Assembly (NCBI GenBank): GCA_963924555.1
Contig: OZ004589.1
Location: 4,340,001 to 4,404,000 of the forward strand
Reading direction: 5' to 3'
Source of the DNA: Crambe crambe
Lineage: Eukaryota; Porifera; Demospongiae; Poecilosclerida; Crambeidae
Length of the DNA stretch: 64,000 nt
In this document: positions 23,768-33,479 of the stretch, one piece after another
How the letters are laid out: every line of letters starts with the position of its first letter
How positions within the stretch are numbered: the stretch's first letter is position 1
The notes under the pieces: generated by a model
Told to the model about the DNA's origin: nothing
Database searches by the model: none
The model's input: only the letters and a program-made list of their open reading frames with translations
Position numbers and translations under genes: made by a program

Positions 23768-23850
23768 TCTAGTCTCGATCTCACCGGCCCCGGCCCGGGC
23801 CCCCGCCCGCGCCCGGCCCTAGGCCCTGAGCGCTCGAGGCTTGAGCAGAG
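23768..23850. other. GC-rich block after the LINE poly-A
   Basis: About 60 bases of almost pure G/C (for example CCGGCCCCGGCCCGGGCCCC) directly follow the poly-A tail and mirror the GC-rich block before the element. The surrounding genome is AT-rich. Confidence 0.6.
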
Positions 23851-24479
23851 TTTGCCACAGCTGAGAAGATTACAGGCCTGCCGCCAGCAACTAATTATTT
23901 GGGTATCTGGGATTAACTATTCTGAACTACCTTTCAATGTGTGAAAGATTTTCGATGCCTCAGAGGAACAAATGCTATTTCCCACATGATCTGTGCTGAG
24001 TCTGGTTATGTCCCTCAAGCCATAGTAAATCTTTTCATCTAAAGCTTTTGTTTCAAGCAGGATCATAAAATTTAAATGGTATAGCTATAACCCCCAGAGT
24101 TTATACTGATCACCACTTGTGAGGGTACTTACCTTATGCAACCAAGGACCTTCTGAGTTTGATGTTACATGTACTCATGACTCAAGAGTGAAAAATTGCA
24201 AGGATAAGTCAATTCAGTTAACTGTTGATTTAGTTAGTACAGCTAGCTAGTAGTTACCTCAGGTGTATTGCAAAAACAAACAAACAAACAACAATGACAA
24301 ACTAGAGCCTGCTATAAAGTGTCTGGTTAAAGCATAATTACTAGCTTAATAGGTGTTCAGTTCCCAATTTTGGTAAGGATCATTAATTTAAGGCAGGATT
24401 GAACAAGCCAAGTGAGTATGGCTTCAAGAAACACCTTGCTGCGCATGCGCATCGTGGCAAAAAGTAGAGAAACGCCTTA
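23851..24479. other. No gene recognised
   Basis: AT-rich spacer with an (AAAC)4-like tract at about 24272; no exon seen. Confidence 0.4.
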
Positions 24480-24631
24480 CAGTGGATTGCAGGTTGCTTA
24501 ACACTTGTACTTCAGCCACCGAGGTCACATGGACCAATCAAATTTGCAGGCAATGATGTCAGCATGAACCTGATTGGTCCATGTGACCTTGCTGGCTGCA
24601 GTATTAGTGTCAAGCAACCTGCAATCCACTG
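24480..24631. mobile_element. 152-bp hairpin MITE with TA target site
   Basis: CAGTGGATTGCAGGTTGCTT is inverted at the other end, and the arms continue through GGTCACATGGACCAATCA, so nearly the whole element folds on itself. TA flanks both sides, as in Tc1/mariner-type elements. Confidence 0.8.
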
Positions 24632-24840
24632 TACACACCACCTGAAATTCGACTTATTATGCATGTGCACCTGAAGAGCTCTGCAAAAATAAAAGGAGAG
24701 AAGAAAACTTCATACCTTCACTAAGACTCTTCATACCTTCACTAAGACTCTACCGACACCCTTTGCAAAGAGCTAGTCTCCCAACTGCCGATGAAATGTC
24801 TGAAGTATAGAAGGGAAGAAACCAGGAGATCTTCCAGCAG

Positions 24841-25351
24841 CTAATATTCCGTTAGAGCTCGAGTCCATTGTCAAAGAGAGTTCTAGTGAAGACAGCCAAA
24901 AGAGTAAAATTCCCTTGCCCGACAAACAAGCCGAACTCCTTCCAAAGAGAAAACCCATTAAGCACCAGGTTACCGGATAGGAGGCTCTTTTATGAGCACA
25001 ACAGAAACATGCATTTTAAGCGTGAACTTGATGAAGAAACCAGGATAGGATAAGACAATGGAAGTGACACCAAATTGGACACCTTGGCCAAGTTGGCCTC
25101 CAAACTCAGTTTATCATCTACCCCTGTCCCAGGTATTGACTTTGATGAAAATAAAGATGAATCCAAGATACTACTAGCAACTTTCCCTATATTGAGCACA
25201 GATGAAAAATGAGCCATGATACAACTTATAAAATATATTGGCATACCAATTCAGATAAAAGATTTGGACTTGACAAAAGAACCCAGAACTACTGCTGCAG
25301 GCACTTACAGAATCCTAACCCACAAGATTCTTGGAAAAATTTTGGAGTGAG
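24841..25351 (+). pseudogene. Unrecognised decayed coding stretch
   Basis: Three consecutive open pieces in different frames: KESSSEDSQKSKIPLPDKQA (to about 24980), then KLDTLAKLASKLSLSS followed by PGIDFDENKDESKILLATF (25070-25210), then after a TGA GIPIQIKDLDLTKEPRTT to about 25351. Composition is protein-like and there are no introns, so it may be a retrocopy or transposon ORF. Two copies of TTCATACCTTCACTAAGACTC lie just upstream (24710-24752). Confidence 0.35.
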
Positions 25352-26840
25352 AGAGCCAAGGTAGATTGTTGGATGTGAAGGAAGTAGCTATAGCTGTTTC
25401 AAATGTTATGTGCACGCACTTAATGGTTGTTTAATCAGATAGGACCAATCTACACACTATGTATTAGTTATTAAGAGGGGGTGGGGCATGGTGTGGCTAA
25501 AATACCTTAAACCATAAAGTTTTGATTACTTCGTACATCTCAGGAACCACTGGTTGGAATCAGCTCATTTTTTTTTTGCATGCAGCTTTCATAAGCCAAG
25601 GTGATCAATGTAACAGTTTTTTTCTATATCTAGCCTAGATTTTTCAAATCACAAGGTCGGGTATGAATAAACAAAAAAATAATATTGAAATTCAGAAAAA
25701 CTCAATGTTATTTTGTAGAATACAGATAAAAGGTACCTGGGAGAAAAAAATATCCAAGTAAGTTCAATAGTTCCTGAGAATTACAGGCATTAGCAAAGTT
25801 GTTCATAGCACCCACGAAAATTAGGCAATTTTTAGTGTGTGTGGTAGTGACATGGTACTGTTAGGATATTTTGCTTATTGCTGCTCTAAACAGCTCTGGA
25901 GTTATACTCCCCTAGCAACTATGCATGGGCGGAGGGTTGCCAGCACCCTTAAGTTAATTAATTAACGCTGAACTAGCACAAGAGGAGTACACTTCAGTGC
26001 AGCCTTCAGATATTTACACTTCCCTCTAGCCACATCCTTTAGGATTGTTGACTCTCACTTGATCTTTAGCAGCATGGTCATACAATAACACTACAAAGTG
26101 TGGAAGAATCACTGATATCATCTTCCCACAAAAGATGCTTCAATGCCAGGAAAGTTCGCAAAATGTACACTAGATCAAGCTTGAAGATACTTAGCCAAGT
26201 TGCCTTTGAAGCAAAATATTATCATAGATATCTTGTATGATTGAGCTAGAAATCCCAGAACCATGCTTTGATGGAAGGCTAGTTTTTCCTGATGTTACCA
26301 GTCAATATTGGTGGAAACATTGTGAAGACATGCAGAACTGAACATCTGTCCTCATATCAACACTCTCATGGCTAGAATGAGTTTCCATAGGTAATGACTT
26401 GCCTTCATATCTGTAAGACTTTGGTCTGGCTAAATTTTATACGACACAGCAAGCATCATCGTAGCTTCAATGTCATCTCCATCATCTAACCTTTATCTAA
26501 TGGCATGCAATCATGCATCTGAAACTAAATGAGGAGATCTGCTAATGATCTGCATGTAGTCACTACCAATGGGTGCTTTGGAGGTAGCTAGACATTCTAA
26601 AAACTGTTTTAGCAGGAACACAAAGGTTCTAATCTGTGATTCAAGGTTTCTTTGAAGGCATAGGTGAAAAGCATCCAACGATGAATGCCATTATGGCAAC
26701 ACTTGAACTGAGCTTGAAATTGACAGTGGCTAGATCACTACCACCTGTATGCAGCAGTAGAATTTTCAGTGACCATTAAACTGAAAGATATGTGCCTACT
26801 GAATTCTACCTTAAGTACCAATTAGCCTGGTGTCTTTATT
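25352..26840. other. No gene recognised
   Basis: AT-rich spacer with only short open frames. Confidence 0.4.
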
Positions 26841-26845
26841 CGGTG

Positions 26846-27366
26846 GAATAGAATGGTAGAATGGAATGTTAAATTGAGCATGCACAGTAGTCTAAGGCCA
26901 TAATGAGGTACAGATTCACGTTTGATCTGTGCTAGTTTCACTGCTTCAGTCTTGCAGCCTTTATGCCCACAGCAATCAAGCACAATAGTGGCAAGAATCC
27001 AACTCGGCGATTGTATTGCCATTGCAATGTCTCAAGCATACTTTTGACCTCATATACTTCATATTACACCAAGCAAAATTTCATTATTCAGTGAGTGAAT
27101 GTAGCAAGTGAGCTGACTCTCAGATTATTACTCATTGAAAATTTAGGCCGTATTATGTGGTGCATGTGTGCACAATAACTCAACAGCAAAGAGTTGCTCT
27201 AGCTATAGGCTTGCTTGCTTGCTGTCAAATGTTGCACATTGCCCTGGTATCATATGCAGCTTTAAGGGGCCAATGAGGGCAAGACGATAAAGTCTGTGGT
27301 GAAAGTGTTACTAGTAAGTGGTGCTCTCGACTAGCTCATTCCATTCCACCATTCCATCCCACCATA
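26846..27366. repeat. Inverted-repeat element, about 520 bp
   Basis: GGTGGAATAGAATGGTAGAA on the left is matched by the inverse of TTCCATTCCACCATTCCATC on the right. No open frame of interest lies inside. Target duplication was not identified, so insertion is inferred from the inverted ends only. Confidence 0.4.
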
Positions 27367-27968
27367 ACCTTACAGCTGCAGGAAGTGGTATGATTCCACT
27401 ATAGAGAAAAAATATGCTAATTAACCAAAATGGCCTTAACTTTTGAACCGAAAAAGTGTGATTCAAGTTTCAAAATGTTCCTTAGAACAAGACCTTTCAA
27501 ATCATGGGTACATTACAATGATGTGTCAAGATTTAATAGAGAAATTTGCCATTTGTGATAGTAGCTACAGGTCTTATGGAGCAAAAATTCAAAATGGAGT
27601 TATTGGTATCATTCTAAAGCTCTTAATCTGGAGATTTACATGGTTTTTAAATCTAATTAATACCTCATTTTGTTCCTGAGTTGAATTTTACATCTCATGT
27701 ACATTTTATATGTAGCTTGTAAACTTTAAGGTCCATTATGTATACAGTTTCATGCTTTTATCACAAAGTGCACATTACTTTTGCTATCCAGCTAGCTATA
27801 CTCCAATGAGTTTTCTTCTGGAGACAAGTTGCGAGAAACAGTACCTTTTGGCTGAGAGTCAAGCAAGCTGTAGTCCTTTCAGCAGCACGAGTTCACTATG
27901 AGAATATCGAATAGGTGACTAATGGAATTGAAGGTATCTTAAAGAATATTGACTGAAAAGTGTCTAAA

Positions 27969-28516
27969 ATGTCTTTATCCAGTGCTGAAGCTGCAATTAT
28001 CGAACCTCCACCTCTTCAATGTGTTCCCTCTCCAAGTGAACCATCAAGTGTCCCATCTCAGGTACAAGTCCAACCTTGCAAAAGTCCCACTCCTTCTTCA
28101 AGTCCACTATTTCCTCCTCCTCCTCTGAATATAACTCTGATAGCTACAGGTCAGACCTTGCAGAAGTTCTTCCCCTGATTGCAGCAGTGAGAATCTTGCA
28201 GAGGGTAAACAGGACAAATGTACTTGACTCTTGAACAAAACATCTAATAAATTATAGCTATTGAATAGCATATTGATTTCTTTTTTCAGATTCTATAATA
28301 TTAAGAGTGAGTGAATCCCATTGCAACCCTTTCAATTCCTCTACACAGGAGCAGTTACTAGAGTTACAAGACTTTTGGCAACATTCACAGCTCTATAGGA
28401 ATCCTATAGAGCTAGTGACATGGAAGGCCAGTAAACTGTTTCCCTTTAGAGAGTTGCCCAGCTATTTAGATGAGAGTAGAAAGAGTCAATGGAATACTAG
28501 TGTATTGGGGCACTGA
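27969..28516 (+). CDS. Unrecognised gene, at least two exons
   Basis: A Pro/Ser-rich open frame starts at 27969 (MSLSSAEAAIIEPPPLQ). The 3' exon starts after TTTCTTTTTTCAG at 28291 and is open to TGA at 28514-28516, encoding STQEQLLELQDFWQHSQLYR and then FPFRELPSYLDESRKSQW. Joining through the donor AGAGG|GTAAAC (about 28204) works in one frame only if the first exon is itself spliced or frame-shifted (for instance an acceptor at CTACAG, about 28150). Exon structure is therefore uncertain. It sits on the same strand just upstream of family gene 3 but shares no motif with that family. Confidence 0.4.
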
Positions 28517-28739
28517 TGTTTATGGGATGCCCAGTTTCTTCTACATCAAATGGGAGTTATGAATGATAATTATGTGCATAACTACAGATTACCATAAATA
28601 CTGCCATGGTAATTAAGTACTTCATGTTTACTTCAAAGGGTAAAATAGCCAAGTTTGCTAACTATATGGCTACATACAAGCATAAAGTACTTTTCACCTT
28701 ATGCCAAGTGGTAACAAATAGTGCTACAATTTGACTTGG

Positions 28740-28748
28740 TATAAAAGG
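28740..28748 (+). promoter_or_regulatory. TATA box of secreted-family gene 3
   Basis: TATAAAAGG lies 103 bases upstream of the ATG, identical to the box of gene 1. Confidence 0.6.
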
Positions 28749-28850
28749 TAAGTTTGCTACCACATTTTCTCTTCAGCTATTGTTGTGTAAGCAGTATAGG
28801 TTAGAGAGCCATAGTATTTTTTTCACCAATAGCCATAGCACCAGCTGAAC

Positions 28851-29667
28851 ATGAAGAATACAATCAGTAAGGTCTTTATATTGATTATGGGCATCAGCAT
28901 ATTTACTATACATCAGTCTGAGAGTAAGGTCAGCTACTTAAAAAATGTCAGTAATTGTCATCATTATTACTCTGTGTTTGAAACAGGTTATTACTATCAG
29001 GGGCCTTCACCGCATTCGTCGTCAGGACTTTGATAATATAACAAGAAGGAACTTGTACTTTCAGTTGTTGCTTGCCAGGGCCTCAGGGCATCCACTACCA
29101 TGTGAACAGGTCTGTGGAAGTTACAGTGAAAATGAAAGGCAGCGGGCTGAAAATGATCCTTTGAGAAGGCCTAGTCCAAGGATAAGAAACAGACCGATCG
29201 GAGGAATATCTTTTGGACAGAGATTCAATCAAGGTTTTTTGATTCTGGGAACACTTTGTCGTAGCATGTGCAGCAGCCCAAGTACGTGATTTTTCCTCCT
29301 AGCTATTTCCTTCCTCCTAAGGTTTCATTTGTTGTCTTCCTTTTAAATTCCAGCTACAGCAACAACATTATCTCCCACTAATACTGCTACTAGTGCCACC
29401 ACTGGCCCTATCACTACTACTGGCACTGGTAGCTCCACCACTGCTGCCAGTACTAGCATCAGTACTGGAGACACTACGGAGGGAGCTACAACCACTGATG
29501 GAGCTACCACCACTGATGGAGCTATCACCACTGATGGAGCTACCACCACTGATGGAGCTGCCACTACTGATGGAGCTACCACCACAGATGGAGCTGCCAC
29601 TACTGAGGGAGCTACCACCACCGATGGTGTTACCACCACTGATATCTCTCCAGATCCACCTAACTAA
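28851..29667 (+). CDS. Secreted twin-CX3C protein with TTTDGA stalk (family gene 3)
   Basis: Exons 28851-28928, 28987-29281 and 29354-29667 (TAA), phases 0 and 1, 228 residues. Exon 1: signal peptide MKNTISKVFILIMGISIF. Exon 2: LHRIRRQDF, an RxRR processing site, then TRRNLY, cysteine pairs CEQVC and CRSMC exactly 47 residues apart, with NERQRAENDPLRRPSPR and GQRFNQGF between them. Exon 3: a Thr/Ser-rich start, then about nine units of TTTDGA or TTTEGA (18-base unit), ending ISPDPPN. It is closest to gene 2 around the processing site and to gene 4 in the NER...DPLRRP block. Confidence 0.88.
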
Positions 29668-29787
29668 AAGCACAGTGCACATTCTATTCATACTGATTGT
29701 ATCTAGCTAGTAGATGTTTTGAGATTCCAGAATGCAGATTAACAATAGTTGACTAATAACTTTTATATGCCCTCATATTTCATTTCT

Positions 29788-29864
29788 TGCACGCTTCTTT
29801 CTTCCAGACATGCAAGTTAATTAGTATCTTGCATGGTTCTTTCTTCCAGACATGGAAGCCAATT
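29788..29864. repeat. Two-copy tandem repeat
   Basis: Two copies of a unit of about 38 bases containing TTCTTTCTTCCAGACATG lie between family genes 3 and 4. Confidence 0.6.
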
Positions 29865-29923
29865 GGTACATGTAAAAACCATTAAGCCTAACCACATAAT
29901 TGCTTATATGATTTTCTTTGAAG

Positions 29924-29932
29924 TATTTAAAG
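29924..29932 (+). promoter_or_regulatory. Possible TATA-like box of family gene 4
   Basis: TATTTAAAG lies 108 bases before the ATG at 30040, at the same distance as in genes 1 and 3. Weak match. Confidence 0.35.
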
Positions 29933-30039
29933 TGTGAAAGTATGCCACTTTTTCTGCAATTCATAGATATAGCGAGTGTAACCAGAACTAGAGCTACGTG
30001 TACTTAGCTATCATACTAATTATCAATACCACTATTAAT

Positions 30040-31014
30040 ATGAAGAGTCTTCCAGCACTGATAAGCATTGCTTTTCTTCTGTCACAAAGCCAAACCATAA
30101 GAGTGAGAGTTCTTTACATCTCTATTACAAGTTACAAATTACCTTATTTTTATGCAGGCTGGATTAAATCACAAGGCAGCACAAGAGGTCTTCATAACCA
30201 GAGCGAACATCCATCGGGTACTGACAGCCATCATAGCTGCTAACGATCAAGGTGCATGTCGAGCAGCTTGTTCCATTTATGCTGTGAATGAGAGAGCACT
30301 AGCAGAGAGTGACCCCTTAAGAAGGCCTGGTCCTCGAGTTGAAAACATACGCATCGGGAAATTAACTGTCCGAGAAAGATTTCTGCAAAAATTTGTGATT
30401 TTGGAACAACTTTGCCAGCGGATATGTGACCCTCTTAGTATGTCCTACATTAAATTCAATAAAGTATAATATAGTCATTTATTATGGAGAAGAAAGTTCA
30501 TAGCTAGCATGGCTGAATTGAAGTTATTCTAGAATAGCTAGCACTATCCCTAATTGCACCTATGCTAACCTTCTTGCTACATTAAAACATAGATCTAGTG
30601 TGTAATTACCCTTTAAAAGCCATAGCTACTTTGCAGGAATTAATTGCTAATGGGATAACATGCTGTTCTTTAGGAATAACTAATACATAGGGGGACTGCA
30701 CATTTTCAAACTATTATTCTTCAGTTTATGATGTCATAGAGTAGAAATTAATATCAGCCTTATCAGCCTATTTTTAACCACATGCAGCACCAGGACCAAA
30801 TCCTACTTCCACCCCAGATCCAGTGACTGTCTTGCCGATCTCTTCCATTGATGCCACTAATACCATTCCTACTTCCACCCCAGATCCAGTGACTGTCTTG
30901 GCGATCTCTTCCATTGATGCCATTCCTACTCCTTTTCCCACTCCTATTCCTGGGGATGAAAATTCCACCAGTACCACCACCACTATCATCCCACCAAACC
31001 CATCAACTGCGTGA
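30040..31014 (+). CDS. Secreted twin-CX3C protein with PTSTPDP stalk (family gene 4)
   Basis: Exons 30040-30102, 30158-30437 and 30788-31014 (TGA), phases 0 and 1, 189 residues. Exon 1: short signal peptide MKSLPALISIAFLLSQSQT. Exon 2: the same domain, with CRAAC and CQRIC 47 residues apart and NERALAESDPLRRPGPR between. The RxRR site of the other three genes is replaced by HKAAQE, so processing there is probably lost. Exon 3: two copies of PTSTPDPVTVL(P/A)ISSIDA, then a Pro/Thr-rich end (STSTTTTIIPPNPSTA). It starts only 373 bases after the stop of gene 3, on the same strand, as a recent local duplicate would. Confidence 0.86.
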
Positions 31015-32860
31015 AACTCATAGCATTTAGTTACTAGATATACTGCAGCAATTTGAACATTCTTACAAAGTAGCTATACATAATCATTAAATTTTATACA
31101 TAATTTTTTTTATGGCATGATGCCTTAATTAACTGTTTGATATTGAGGCTTACAAATGAAACTTAGCTATCAGTGGGATATTACAAATCAATTACACATA
31201 CCAATAGCTATCACTGATCATGGCTAAAAAGAAGAAGAAGACATGTATACATGCTCAAACATGCAAACGTACTTCATTAAAGTTGGTCACCAGATTCTTT
31301 ATGGCTCATAAGTTATGTCAAATTATTATACACCTTATAAAAAAATTCTGAAATTCAGTACAGTTAATAACTACTGATTTTATGAATTGGAGGTTGGAAG
31401 CTCTAATATTATGTCGATAGTACAGAACAGAAATGGAAGCATTATTTTAATCTGTACTGCAGGAATGCATAGTTATAGGATGGGTGTACAATGATTTTAT
31501 GCCCCTTTGTACAGTCTAGTCAAAACATCAACCTGATTTTGACTCAAAGAATTAAAATAGTTGGCAGACTTCCTATTTTTGGCTTGTGGTGTGTTGTAGT
31601 GTGGATCACACCTAGTGGCTATGTTCGTACATAATTGTATTGTCCAATAGCCTGTGACTTGATGGGCAAAGTAATGGCATGCTAAGCTAATTAAGAAGCA
31701 TGCAATCATTTGATACTATAGCTACATAGCTAGATGGTTCAAATTGCTGTAGGGCATTTTACTTCTGATTACTTCTACTTGGATAATAAGGAAATATCAC
31801 ATGGACAGGTATACCTGCATCTGGCCATACCATGCACACAGCTTCTTGTGGTGGTGTATCATTCAAATATTTGATAATTGGATATTTCAGTCCCACCCAC
31901 TACTACCGAACTGAATGTAATCACTCATTGCCTCTTAAAAGTACCAGTTGTCATTGCCAAGTTAGTATAGTGAGGTGTGTACATATGCTGAGTAGACTTT
32001 TAGACAGTGGTGTAAATACTCCACTTATCTGTCTCGCAGATAACATACAACTAATCTTCATGTACAAGAACCACCATCATCTTATAAGGACTAATGTCCA
32101 TTTGAAAAACTGACCTTCCTTTAGAAAACATATAACATTATTACATGTAATATGGTGAGAGAGTTATGAGAGGCACTTAATATCAAGCACTTTGGCTGAA
32201 TTCCAATATCAATCTCAATAAGGGTAGCTATCTATGCAATTTTTATAGCCACAATGATTATTCTTCCTGCTGTCATAAATGAGACTGACATCATTTATCA
32301 GTCATGTGATTATACTGTACTTACTGTGGGATTTAGATGCAAATCTCCGATGAATCTACATGGAAAAAGGCCAACATAACCATTTCATTTGCAGATTGAG
32401 ACTCATGAATCCCATGTTTATAAAATGGCAATCCTCCATGCCTTTGTTCAGAAGGGCGATTTAAATTACACATCTATGTATGTCAATGGGATAGAGCAGT
32501 TTTTTTTTGATTCTTTGAAGGATTGTGCAGGTTTTTGGATCGTAAGTTGATATGGCAGACTTGTTATGCAGAAATTTGACAATCCCAAGTATAGTCTAGC
32601 CACATGTACTGTAAAATTTACAGTGTGAAATGAATAGGAATTTTTAAGAATTCAGATTACATAATGCTTAAGCTGTGGAATATCCAATCGAATTCATAAA
32701 GTCTTGGCTCAAATGTTTTCCCTAGGAAAGAAGTAGATGAAAGAAAATAGAAGAGGGGAGGAAAGAAAGTAGAAGGGAAAAATAAGTGAGAAGAAAATGG
32801 AAAAGGGAGAAGATAAAATAAGAGTTTAAGGAATGGATGGATGAAAGGAGATAAAAGAGA
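31015..32860. other. No gene recognised
   Basis: AT-rich spacer. An open frame at 31832-32113 (+) has no domain or splice support. From about 32730 the sequence becomes purine-rich and leads into the GA tract. Confidence 0.4.
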
Positions 32861-32861
32861 A

Positions 32862-33211
<350 letters not shown>

Positions 33212-33479
33212 GTTTATTTCAAATCTAGTGTGATAAATGATTTGTATAGATAATTAATAATTATTATGATGTCAAGTAAAATTGCTTATTTATGCTACAG
33301 TATCCCAATGTGTTCATATGATAAGTAGATAGTTAGTAGCTCTTAATAATTTGCTTAATAATAATCCTTCAGGATGCAATCTAAGATCGAGACTCTAAAA
33401 ATCAATTATTTTCCTGGGGGTCCCCAGATTCCTGACTGCAAATGCAATCTTGCCTGATATACACACTCATGTGATCATT

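Noticed and set aside
29343..29710. Open frames in both orientations across the stalk exon of family gene 3
   Set aside because: Shadows of the 18-base TTTDGA repeat.
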